Assembly: GCF_004363175.1 (NCBI RefSeq) | Contig: NZ_SNYR01000002.1 | Coordinates: 186,001-250,000, forward strand | Direction: 5' to 3' | Source of the DNA: Maritalea mobilis | GTDB lineage: Bacteria > Pseudomonadota > Alphaproteobacteria > Rhizobiales > Devosiaceae | DNA length: 64,000 bases | Shown here: one piece after another, positions 25,020 through 32,661 of the stretch | Layout of the letters: the number at the start of each line of letters is the position of its first letter | Position numbering within the stretch: the first letter of the stretch is position 1 | Made by a program: the position numbers and the translations under genes | The notes under the pieces: generated by a model | Database searches by the model: none | What the model saw: only the letters and a program-made list of their open reading frames with translations | What the model was told of the DNA's origin: nothing

Positions 25020-26054
25020 TTATTCGCTGTGCGCGGCGATTGCATCGCGTGCTTTTTGCAGCAGCGCTTCACCGTCAATGCCAGACTTTGTGGCTTCGTC
25101 TACCCAACGGGTAATCACTGGTTCCAGCGCTTTTTCAAACGCGTCGGTTTGTGCTTGATCTAGAACGATGTGTTCATTGCCTGCTGCAACGACTTGGGCG
25201 ATGCCCTCATCATCATTCTCAATCCAAACCTGGCCAAGCTGCTCCAGCCATTCCCGTCCAGAATGATCTTTGAAGATTTGCTGGATATCCTCAGGCAAAC
25301 TGTCCCATTTCGCCTTGTTCATAGACATTTGGAACACCAATGTGCCGAAGCGCATTTGGTCTGCGCCTTCGATTTGATAGTTGGTTTGCTGTTCCAACTT
25401 CAATGACGGCACAATTTCAAATGGCACGAACGCCGCATCAACGGTTTTCTTGGACAAAGCTTGTGGCAAGCTTGGCACCGGCATCGCCACAGGTGCAGCA
25501 CCCAATGCTTCGATTGTCCAAGCGCCTGTGCGCGATGGTGTGCGGATTTTCAGGCCTTCAACGTCGGCTGGCATGCGCACTTCTTTATCAACAGTGTGCA
25601 AGCCATTGCCCTGATGCACATGCAAGAACATGACTTCAAGGCCCTGATATTCCTGACGCAACTCAGCATCAAACACATCATACATTGCCAAGTTGGTTGC
25701 AGCCGGATCGTTGCGGTGCACAAAAGGCAATTCAAACACTTCAGTGCGCGGGAACAGGCCAGCAGTGTAGCCATTAACGGTCCACACAATATCAACAACG
25801 CCATCGCGCGCTTGCCCCACCAATTCAGGCGGCGTGCCACCCAAGGACATGGATGGATAGATTTCTATATCCACGCGGCCATTCGATGCTTCCTCGATGG
25901 CTTCAGCCCAAGGCGCAACAGTTTTCAAATGTGATGGGGTTTGTGGCCCCAAGAAGTGATGCAGCTTGAAATTGAACTCAGCAGCCACAGATGCGCTTGA
26001 GGCGAAAAGACTGGCAGCAAGGCCAACCATCGCGGCAATTTTGGGGGTATTCAT
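25020..26054 (-). CDS. TRAP transporter substrate-binding protein (DctP family)
   Basis: A 344-residue periplasmic binding protein. The ATG at 26054 follows GGAAAGGATC; the signal peptide ends near VAA-EFN. Family marks are FKLHHFLGPQTP at the mature N-terminus, ELVGQARDGVVDIVW and the ligand-carboxylate Arg region GLKIRTPSRTG. It should deliver a carboxylate to a DctQ/DctM permease, but neither is encoded nearby, so it is an orphan here. It forms a single-gene unit with its own terminator. Confidence 0.92.
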   Translation of the reverse strand: MNTPKIAAMVGLAASLFASSASVAAEFNFKLHHFLGPQTPSHLKTVAPWAEAIEEASNGRVDIEIYPSMSLGGTPPELVGQARDGVVDIVWTVNGYTAGLFPRTEVFELPFVHRNDPAATNLAMYDVFDAELRQEYQGLEVMFLHVHQGNGLHTVDKEVRMPADVEGLKIRTPSRTGAWTIEALGAAPVAMPVPSLPQALSKKTVDAAFVPFEIVPSLKLEQQTNYQIEGADQMRFGTLVFQMSMNKAKWDSLPEDIQQIFKDHSGREWLEQLGQVWIENDDEGIAQVVAAGNEHIVLDQAQTDAFEKALEPVITRWVDEATKSGIDGEALLQKARDAIAAHSE

Positions 26055-26223
26055 TCTGGTGATCCTTTCCGGTTTCAGCCCAATGCTGAAACAATTTGAG
26101 GGATATGCGGGCCAACTGCCCGAATGGCTGGCACCTTTCATAATTTCCAGATGCAAAGCAACTTCTATTTGCGCAATTAGGCCTAAAGTTGACCATGGAC
26201 GCGAACCAAAACGTTATGGAAGG

Positions 26224-26259
26224 AAAAACAAAAGCGCCGCCCCAGATTAAGGACGGCGC
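26224..26259 (-). terminator. Intrinsic terminator on minus strand
   Basis: The minus strand reads a GCGCCGTCC / GGGGCGGCGC stem followed by TTTTGTTTTT. It lies 8 bases after the stop of a 33-codon ORF and upstream of the TRAP gene, so it must end a short transcript arising from 26.3-26.5 kb or readthrough from sulP. Confidence 0.75.
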
Positions 26260-26266
26260 GATGCGC

Positions 26267-26368
26267 TTAAGAGTAGGTTGCAAACACATGGTCGGCGAGC
26301 TCAGCAAGGTTTTTTCTGGGTATCGCTTCAAAACCTCGCCGCTCGCCGATCGGGTTTAGCAAGGGCAT
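26267..26368 (-). CDS. Possible 33-residue small protein (or small RNA region)
   Basis: On the minus strand an ATG at 26368 with AGGG 8 bases upstream opens a 33-codon frame ending 8 bases before a strong terminator. The product is soluble, starts MPLLNPIGERRG and ends FATYS. It lies 108 bases downstream of sulP. A 9-base inverted repeat (TCGGCGAGC 26292-26300 with 26341-26349) spans most of it, so the locus could instead be a structured small RNA. I do not recognise the sequence. Confidence 0.4.
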   Translation of the reverse strand: MPLLNPIGERRGFEAIPRKNLAELADHVFATYS

Positions 26369-26476
26369 AATCTACCCTATTGCATAGGGATTGACGAAAA
26401 TATTCAGCAAAAGGGCGCATTTGAACTAATTAAATCAATGAATTACTCAAAATTGCGCCAGTTACACGCTGAACCA

Positions 26477-28222
26477 TTATTTGGCTGCAACGCTAGAAGC
26501 CGTTGCTGGCATGCATGTGTGCGGCGCCAACTCTTGATAGGCATGATATTGCGAGAGAAATACTTTGCCTGTGAGGTGCTGCAAGAAGTCTGATTTCTCC
26601 AATTTGTCCATCACCGGCCCCTTCACTTCGCTAAAGTGCAGCTTCACGCCAAGGCTGTGCAAACGCTCATTAATGGCTTCAAGGCTTTCAAGCGCAGACA
26701 TGTCGATTTCATTGACCGCCGGACACATCAGAATAACGTGCTTCAGCTCTTTATTGCGTGCCACCAGGTCATAAACCTTATCTTCCAAGAACCGGGCATT
26801 GGCAAAATAGAGCGACTGATCCACCCGCAAAGATAAGACTTCATCGCACGTGATCACATTGTGCCGATCGATATTGCGGAAGTGCTCGGTGCCGTCGACG
26901 CGACCAACAACAGCGGTGTGCGGCTTGGAGGTTTTATAAAGATGGATGGCAATTGAAGTCAGAACGCCAGCGGTTACGCCATATTCCACGCCCCAGATCA
27001 AAGTGATGCCCATGGTGGTGGCCACAGCGGCGAAGTCAGCTTTTGAATAGCGCCATGTGCGGGTGAGAATGGAAAAATCCACCAAGCTCAGCACGGCCAC
27101 AATAATGGTCGCAGCCAATACTGCCTTGGGCAAATAAAACAGAAACGGTGTGAGGAAGAAGGTGGCCAGCGCAATGCCAATCGCGGTGAAGGCACCAGCG
27201 GCTGGGGTTTGAGCGCCAGCGTCAAAATTGACGACTGAGCGGGCAAAACCACCTGTGACCGGGTAACCACCGCCAAAGGCAGAGGCAATGTTAGAGGCAC
27301 CAAGGCCCATCAACTCCTGATCAGGATTGATGCGCTGACGCCGTTTGGCCGCCAAAGTTTGCGCCACGCTGACCGACTCGACAAAGCCGATGACCGAAAT
27401 CAGGGCTGCAGATCCTGCAAGGGCAAAGATCAACTCCAAGTCGAATGTGGGTAAGGCCAACGCGGGCAAACCTTGCGGCACGCTGCCCACCAACGCGACG
27501 CCTTGCAATTGAAAGAATGCGGCAATGCCAATGCTGACGGCGACCGCAAATACGGGACCCGTTTTGGCCAAAATATCAGCCAAGCGCGGGCCAAGGCCCA
27601 TTTTGACCAGCAAAGGCTTTAAGCCTTTTCTGACCCAAAAGAGGAAAAGGGCGGCGGGGATGCCTATGGCGGCAGTGATCCAATTGATCTCGCCGACATG
27701 GGCGACCAAGGAGAGTATCAAGTCCAACAAATTATGCCCGTGGGCATCCACGCCAAAGATATGTTTGAGCTGTGAGGTCGCGATGATGAGGCCAGAAGCC
27801 GTGATGAAGCCAGCGATGACCGGATGGGAAAGGAAGTTCGCCAAAAAACCCATTCTAAACAGGCCCAACGCCAGCAACATCACCCCTGAAATGAAGGCCA
27901 ATAGAATGGCTGCTGCCGCATATTCAGCTGTGCCTTGCAAGGCCAGCTTGCCCACCGCCGCTGCTGTCATCAACGAGATCACAGCAACGGGGCCAACAGC
28001 CAATGTGCGAGACGACCCAAAAAGCGCATAAGCCACGAGAGGGAGAATGGAAGCATAAAGCCCCATTTGTGGCGGCAACCCGGCCAGCAAGGCATAGGCC
28101 AATGATTGCGGGATCAACATAATGGTGACGATGATTGCGGCAACCAAATCCGCGGTAAACACCTCACCATTATATGTTTTACCCCAATCAAATACGGGTA
28201 GCTTTTTGATGTGATCAAACAT
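26477..28222 (-). CDS. SulP family inorganic anion transporter
   Basis: A 581-residue SLC26/SulP protein: about 12-14 membrane helices over residues 25-430 (family segments YALLAGLPPQMGLYAS and GGYPVTGGFARSVVNFDAGA) followed by a cytoplasmic STAS domain (about 450-560; ILMCPAVNEIDMSALESLE). SulP proteins carry sulfate, bicarbonate or other anions. It is the last gene of a sulfide-oxidation operon, so export of sulfite/sulfate or uptake of sulfate is likely, but direction cannot be read from the sequence. Confidence 0.92.
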   Translation of the reverse strand: MFDHIKKLPVFDWGKTYNGEVFTADLVAAIIVTIMLIPQSLAYALLAGLPPQMGLYASILPLVAYALFGSSRTLAVGPVAVISLMTAAAVGKLALQGTAEYAAAAILLAFISGVMLLALGLFRMGFLANFLSHPVIAGFITASGLIIATSQLKHIFGVDAHGHNLLDLILSLVAHVGEINWITAAIGIPAALFLFWVRKGLKPLLVKMGLGPRLADILAKTGPVFAVAVSIGIAAFFQLQGVALVGSVPQGLPALALPTFDLELIFALAGSAALISVIGFVESVSVAQTLAAKRRQRINPDQELMGLGASNIASAFGGGYPVTGGFARSVVNFDAGAQTPAAGAFTAIGIALATFFLTPFLFYLPKAVLAATIIVAVLSLVDFSILTRTWRYSKADFAAVATTMGITLIWGVEYGVTAGVLTSIAIHLYKTSKPHTAVVGRVDGTEHFRNIDRHNVITCDEVLSLRVDQSLYFANARFLEDKVYDLVARNKELKHVILMCPAVNEIDMSALESLEAINERLHSLGVKLHFSEVKGPVMDKLEKSDFLQHLTGKVFLSQYHAYQELAPHTCMPATASSVAAK

Positions 28223-28259
28223 TGGTCTTCACTTTCAACTCAAACAGGGTTTAACCCGA

Positions 28260-28604
28260 TTAGCGGTTTGCTTTCGCTTCGTCGTTCAATTCCCAAAGGG
28301 CGTGGGCACGCATGCCGGAGCGGCAGAAGCCCAAAATCGGCTTTGGCAATTCGTCGTAAGTTTTGGCAAATTTATCCACATCATCACCGCAAGCTTGGCC
28401 GGGCTTAATCGGCACGTGCGCAGCTTTGATGCCCACTTTTTCCGCTTCTTGTTGCAGTTGCGAGAATTGTGGCTGGTTACCTTCTTCATCGTCTGGGCGG
28501 GCACAAATCAAAGATTTGATGCCGTTGTCGGCCAAGGCCTGCAGGTCGGAAAAACCAACCTGCCCTGAGATGAAGTAGTCGTTATTGATTTGCTTCAGTT
28601 GCAT
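28260..28604 (-). CDS. DUF442/TIGR01244 sulfurtransferase-phosphatase domain protein
   Basis: A 114-residue protein of the Blh-associated family with a rhodanese/dual-specificity-phosphatase-like fold. The candidate catalytic Cys is in LGFCRSGMRA (about residue 94), a CX4R loop. Members are encoded with or fused to the persulfide dioxygenase Blh and are thought to handle persulfide sulfur. It begins 10 bases after the dioxygenase gene stop and precedes sulP. Length is normal for the stand-alone form. Confidence 0.88.
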   Translation of the reverse strand: MQLKQINNDYFISGQVGFSDLQALADNGIKSLICARPDDEEGNQPQFSQLQQEAEKVGIKAAHVPIKPGQACGDDVDKFAKTYDELPKPILGFCRSGMRAHALWELNDEAKANR

Positions 28605-28614
28605 TGGATATCCC

Positions 28615-29514
28615 CTATTTCAACTTGTTGACGGGCACTTTGAGATAGACATTTCCATCATCATCTTTAGGTGGCATTTTGCCGGCCCGCATGTTGACCT
28701 GAAGTGATGGAATGATGAGCTTTGGCATGTCCAACGTGGCATCACGCTCTTCGCGCATTTTCACAAACTCATCTTCGCTCACGCCATCTTTGACGTGGAT
28801 ATTGTGCTCACGCTCGTCTTTGACACTGGTTTCCCACTCAATATCGCGGCCGTTTGGGCCGTAATCGTGACACATGAAAAGACGAGTCTCATCAGGCAGT
28901 TGCAGCACCCGCTTTACAGAACGGTAGAGCGTGCGTGCATCGCCACCCGGGAAGTCTGCACGGGCTGACCCACCATCGGGCATGAACAAAGTGTCACCCA
29001 CAAAGGCAGCGTCACCGATGGTGTGCGTCATGCAAGCTGGGGTGTGCCCAGGCGTGTGCATCACATAGGCGGTGAGACCACCGATTTTGTAGCTGTCGCC
29101 ATCTTTGAACAATTTGTCGAACTGGCTGCCATCGCGCTGAAATTCAGTGCCTTCATTGAACACTTTGCCAAAAGTGTCCTGCACGATGGTGATGTTTTCA
29201 CCGATGCCGAGCTTGCCACCCACTTTTTCTTGGATATATGGCGCGGCTGACAAATGGTCGGCATGGACGTGGGTTTCAATCAACCACTCAACTTCCAAAC
29301 CTTCATCCTGCACATATTTGATGATGCGGTCTGCGCCATCATAAGTGATGTGACCAGCAGCGTAATCAATGTCCATGACGCTATCGACAATGGCGCATTT
29401 TTTGCTGTTCGGGTCTGCCACCACATAGGAAATGGTGTTGGTTGGCTCGTCAAAAAATGGTGTGACGATCGGCTTTTGTGACAAGTCCGGTGTAAATGGT
29501 AGAGGCTCAATCAT
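28615..29514 (-). CDS. MBL-fold persulfide dioxygenase (Blh/ETHE1-like)
   Basis: A 299-residue metallo-beta-lactamase fold protein. The metal motif THVHADH (about residues 77-83), GHTP with its His, GDTLF and the terminal CHDYGP match ETHE1/Blh-type enzymes that oxidise glutathione persulfide to sulfite using a single Fe(II). AAGGAG precedes ATG 29514, six codons inside a longer ORF. It stands between the YeeE/YedE pair and the DUF442 gene, all downstream of a BigR/SqrR-type regulator, which supports a sulfide detoxification role. Confidence 0.92.
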   Translation of the reverse strand: MIEPLPFTPDLSQKPIVTPFFDEPTNTISYVVADPNSKKCAIVDSVMDIDYAAGHITYDGADRIIKYVQDEGLEVEWLIETHVHADHLSAAPYIQEKVGGKLGIGENITIVQDTFGKVFNEGTEFQRDGSQFDKLFKDGDSYKIGGLTAYVMHTPGHTPACMTHTIGDAAFVGDTLFMPDGGSARADFPGGDARTLYRSVKRVLQLPDETRLFMCHDYGPNGRDIEWETSVKDEREHNIHVKDGVSEDEFVKMREERDATLDMPKLIIPSLQVNMRAGKMPPKDDDGNVYLKVPVNKLK

Positions 29515-29543
29515 TTTGATCTCCTTATTCAAATCGAGGACGT

Positions 29544-29987
29544 TTACTGCGAAGCCTTAGCAACACGCGCAAAGGTGCCGCGGGACCGCAAGAATTTTGC
29601 AAAGATGATGCCGCCAATCATGGCCGCAACAAAGATAAAGGGTTCAGGCAAACCAAGGCCGAGTGCTGGAATTGACCCACCTGGGCAATAGCCGGTTAGC
29701 CCCCAGCCGATGCCGAACGTGGCTGCACCACCAATAAGCGGCAAATCGATTTGCTTGGCTTGTGGCAAGTTGAACACTTCTGCCCACACAGGCTTTGGCC
29801 GTTTCAACACCACAAAATAACCCACAACCGTGACCAACCAGGCTGAAATCATCACCAACACAAGGCTTGGATCCCAATTGCCAGCCACATCAAAGAAGTT
29901 CAGCACTTTGGCTGGGTTGGCCATGCCAGACAGGGCAATGCCCATGCCGAAAATGAGGCCGATGGCGAAAAATGAAATCAATCGCAT
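29544..29987 (-). CDS. YeeE/YedE family membrane protein (second)
   Basis: A 147-residue inner-membrane protein with about four helices and the family Cys motif LTGYCPGGS (about residue 96). YeeE/YedE proteins take up thiosulfate or move other sulfur species through cysteine relays. Its ATG is one base after the stop of the upstream partner, so they are coupled and probably form one transporter in two halves. A longer ORF starting at 30149 lies in the partner gene and is rejected. Confidence 0.9.
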   Translation of the reverse strand: MRLISFFAIGLIFGMGIALSGMANPAKVLNFFDVAGNWDPSLVLVMISAWLVTVVGYFVVLKRPKPVWAEVFNLPQAKQIDLPLIGGAATFGIGWGLTGYCPGGSIPALGLGLPEPFIFVAAMIGGIIFAKFLRSRGTFARVAKASQ

Positions 29988-29988
29988 C

Positions 29989-30417
29989 TTAAAATACCCC
30001 CAAAATGTGCCGCACCACATAAACAGTGATGAAGGTTGAAAGCATAAAGGTTGCTGTTGCCGCGATGGAGCGAATTGAAAAACGCGCCATGCCGCACACG
30101 CCGTGGCCCGAAGTACAGCCCGAGCCATAATTAACGCCGATGCCGACAATAAAGCCGCCGACGATCATGGCCCAAAGTGGCACTGGATTTTGAAAATCAA
30201 CAGGCGTGCCAGTGAGCAAAAACAAAGCCAAAGGCCCTGAAATGGCGCCAATCAAAAAGGCAGCGCGCCAGCCCTTATCCGCAACAAATGGTGGCAAGAG
30301 ACCAGCCAAAATGCCGGTCATACCTGCAATGCGACCATGCAACCCCATGAGCAGCACAGAAGCGATACCAATCAACCCTCCCCCTATGATGGCTTCAATT
30401 GGCGTAAATTCAGTCAT
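29989..30417 (-). CDS. YeeE/YedE family membrane protein (first)
   Basis: A 142-residue inner-membrane protein with about four helices and the conserved YeeE motif [15 protein letters not shown] (about residues 98-112). The start at ATG 30417 follows a weak AGGG; a longer ORF to 30573 runs through the promoter and is not credible. It is the first gene of the sulfide operon and pairs with the following half-size protein. Confidence 0.9.
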   Translation of the reverse strand: MTEFTPIEAIIGGGLIGIASVLLMGLHGRIAGMTGILAGLLPPFVADKGWRAAFLIGAISGPLALFLLTGTPVDFQNPVPLWAMIVGGFIVGIGVNYGSGCTSGHGVCGMARFSIRSIAATATFMLSTFITVYVVRHILGVF

Positions 30418-30577
30418 ATATGTGTACCCTGTCGTTTTTTGAATTACGTTTGTGTCATCTCGCATATTGGTATATAAGTAATCACTAATATAATGCAAGG
30501 CCTGATTTAAATAAAATTTGAATTTGCGGTTCAGGAAAAATTTGTTAAAAAACAACAACCATTTAAGGGACAAGATA
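30418..30577. promoter_or_regulatory. Divergent promoter of sulfide operon and ArsR regulator
   Basis: A 160-base AT-rich region. The stretch 30462-30496 (GCATATT ... AATATAATGC) is an imperfect inverted repeat of the AT-rich kind bound by BigR-type regulators over the -10 region. The plus-strand regulator start is inside its right end. Confidence 0.5.
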
Positions 30578-30898
30578 GTGAGCGCACCGAGCGATTTTCA
30601 ATTATTAGAAGAACGGGCAGCTGAAGCCTCTGAATTGCTGTCGGCCATGTCTAGCCCGAAACGCCTGTTGATTTTGTGCAAACTGGTGGAAGACGAGATG
30701 TCTGTGTTGGACCTTGCGGGGCAAGTTGACCTGTCACAGCCTGCCTTGTCACAGCATTTGGCGAAATTGCGGAACCTCAAGCTGGTGAAAACCCGCCGCG
30801 ACGGCAATGTGATCTTTTATTCTCTGGCTTCGGAAGAAGTTGAAGCGGTGCTGCGCACCCTTTACGGCATTTATTGCGGACCAGGCCAAGACGCCTAA
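30578..30898 (+). CDS. ArsR family persulfide-responsive regulator (BigR/SqrR-like)
   Basis: A 106-residue winged-helix repressor. GTG 30578 follows AAGGGAC and gives the normal family length; an upstream ATG at 30518 would add 20 residues encoded by promoter DNA. The recognition helix is in DLSQPALSQHLAKLRN. Two cysteines, in LLILCKLV (residue 34) and YGIYCGPG (residue 100), are 66 residues apart, the same spacing as C41/C107 of SqrR and its BigR counterpart, which form a tetrasulfide with persulfides. It should derepress the divergent operon when sulfide builds up. Confidence 0.9.
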   Translation: MSAPSDFQLLEERAAEASELLSAMSSPKRLLILCKLVEDEMSVLDLAGQVDLSQPALSQHLAKLRNLKLVKTRRDGNVIFYSLASEEVEAVLRTLYGIYCGPGQDA

Positions 30899-30968
30899 AC
30901 GAAGGTCCTATTGCGAATAAGGCCATCTATTTGGTCGGATGCCAGCAGGCAAACCAAAGGACATTTAG

Positions 30969-31793
30969 ATGAGCGCCAACTCCAAATTCAAAACACCTAG
31001 CGGCCACGCCCTAAAAGCGCAAAAGGGGCAAGACCCGATTGTGTGCCTCACCGCCTATACCACCCCGATGGCGCGACTGGTGGATAAGCATTGCGATGTT
31101 GTGCTGGTGGGCGACAGTGTGGGCATGGTGCTGCATGGTTTTGAAAGCACCCTCAGCGTAACCATGGACATGATGATCCTGCATGGGCAAGCGGTGCGTC
31201 GCGGCGTTGAAAAAGCGTTGCTGGTGGTTGATATGCCCTTTGGTTCTTATGAACATAATAAAGAGCAGGCATTTGAAAATGCGGCACGGCTGATGCGCGA
31301 AACGGGCTGCGAAGCGGTGAAGCTTGAGGGCGGCGCCCATATGGCAGAGACCATCGCCTATCTCACCCAACGCGGCATTCCGGTGATGGGGCATATTGGG
31401 CTGACACCACAATCCGTGAAAGCCATGGGTGGCTATTCTGTGCAAGGGCGTGGCGATGACCATCAGCGTATTCTAGCGGATGCCGAAGCGGTGCAAGAAG
31501 CCGGCGCATTTGCCATTGTATTGGAAATGGTGACCGAGCCATTGGCCAATGAAATCACCGCATTGCTTGAAGTTCCCACCATCGGCATTGGCGCATCAGT
31601 TGAATGCGACGGGCAGATTTTGGTGGTGGATGATTTGCTTGGCCTATTTTCCAGCTTTAAACCGAAATTTGTGAAACGCTATGCTGAACTGGCAGACATG
31701 GCGGACGAAGCAATTGAACATTACGCAAAAGAAGTGCGGCAACGCAGCTTCCCGACAGATGCACATGTTTATGCGGGTAAAAAGAAGACTTAA
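30969..31793 (+). CDS. panB: 3-methyl-2-oxobutanoate hydroxymethyltransferase
   Basis: A 274-residue class II ketopantoate hydroxymethyltransferase, the first committed step to pantothenate using methylenetetrahydrofolate. Marks: [12 protein letters not shown] (metal-binding Asp, about residue 48), DMPFGSYE (second Asp, about 88), KLEGG (Lys, about 118) and [12 protein letters not shown]. The catalytic Glu is in IVLEMV. Length is normal. panC starts three bases after its stop, the usual panBC pair. Confidence 0.96.
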   Translation: MSANSKFKTPSGHALKAQKGQDPIVCLTAYTTPMARLVDKHCDVVLVGDSVGMVLHGFESTLSVTMDMMILHGQAVRRGVEKALLVVDMPFGSYEHNKEQAFENAARLMRETGCEAVKLEGGAHMAETIAYLTQRGIPVMGHIGLTPQSVKAMGGYSVQGRGDDHQRILADAEAVQEAGAFAIVLEMVTEPLANEITALLEVPTIGIGASVECDGQILVVDDLLGLFSSFKPKFVKRYAELADMADEAIEHYAKEVRQRSFPTDAHVYAGKKKT

Positions 31794-31796
31794 TTT

Positions 31797-32636
31797 ATGA
31801 AAATTGCACGGACAATTGCCCAACTGCGCGCAGCGCGAAAAGCATGGCACAAGGCTGGCCAGACTGTAGGTTTTGTACCAACTATGGGCGCCCTGCATAA
31901 GGGGCATTTGAGCCTGGTCGATGCCGCAAAGGCCAAAAGCGACAAGGTGATCGTTTCAATTTTTGTAAACCCAACACAGTTTAATGACCCGAAAGACCTT
32001 GCAGCCTATCCACGGACAGAAGCGGCCGATTTAGCAATGCTCAAGCCGATGGGCGTCGATGTGGTGTATATCCCCAATGCAGACGAAATGTATGCAGATG
32101 GATTTGCAACCAAAGTGAGCGTTGAGGGACTGACTGATTGCCTGTGCGGCGCGACACGCCCTGGCCATTTTGACGGTGTGGCGACTGTGGTCACCAAGCT
32201 GTTTTTGCAAACTGGCGCTGACAAAGCGTTTTTCGGCGAGAAAGACTTCCAACAATTGCAAATCATCCGCCGAGTGGTGGCTGACCTTAATATTGATATT
32301 AAGGTGATTGGTTGCCCCACCATGCGCGAGGACGATGGCTTGGCCATGTCTTCCCGCAATGTGCGGCTGAGCGAAGAAGCGCGTGCCATTGCGCCATCGC
32401 TGCGCAATGTGATGGGCAAGTGTATAATCGACGTGCAAACGGGCAAGACCATTGCTGATGCGGTGCAGGACGCAAAAACACGCCTTGCCGAAATCGGCTT
32501 TGGCAAAGTTGATTATTTTGAGTTTCGCGACAGCAAGAACCTTGAATTGCTGGAGCAGCTAGATGGCCCTGCCCGGCTGTTCGCCGCCGTGTTTTTGGAA
32601 GATGTGCGGCTGATCGATAATGTCGCGATAAAATAA
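31797..32636 (+). CDS. panC: Pantothenate synthetase
   Basis: A 279-residue nucleotidyltransferase-fold enzyme joining pantoate and beta-alanine with ATP. Visible motifs are VPTMGALHKGHLSLV (HxGH-type, about residues 27-40), VNPTQF (pantoate Gln), FGEKDFQQL and the KMSKS-like MSSRNVRL. It uses beta-alanine, which is also an intermediate of the pyrimidine pathway encoded 15 kb away. It is coupled to panB and ends at a strong terminator. Confidence 0.96.
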   Translation: MKIARTIAQLRAARKAWHKAGQTVGFVPTMGALHKGHLSLVDAAKAKSDKVIVSIFVNPTQFNDPKDLAAYPRTEAADLAMLKPMGVDVVYIPNADEMYADGFATKVSVEGLTDCLCGATRPGHFDGVATVVTKLFLQTGADKAFFGEKDFQQLQIIRRVVADLNIDIKVIGCPTMREDDGLAMSSRNVRLSEEARAIAPSLRNVMGKCIIDVQTGKTIADAVQDAKTRLAEIGFGKVDYFEFRDSKNLELLEQLDGPARLFAAVFLEDVRLIDNVAIK

Positions 32637-32661
32637 AGGGCGGTCGAAACCGCCCTTTTTG
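32636..32661. terminator. Bidirectional terminator, panC / ABC exporter
   Basis: A 9-base-pair stem AAGGGCGGT with a CGAA loop is followed by TTTTTTGTT on the plus strand; the minus strand also has a T-rich tail. It separates the convergent panC and ABC exporter genes. Confidence 0.88.

Noticed and set aside
30418-30573. 52-residue N-terminal extension of the first YeeE/YedE protein
   Set aside because: Lys/Asn/Phe-rich translation of the AT-rich divergent promoter; the membrane domain begins at ATG 30417.
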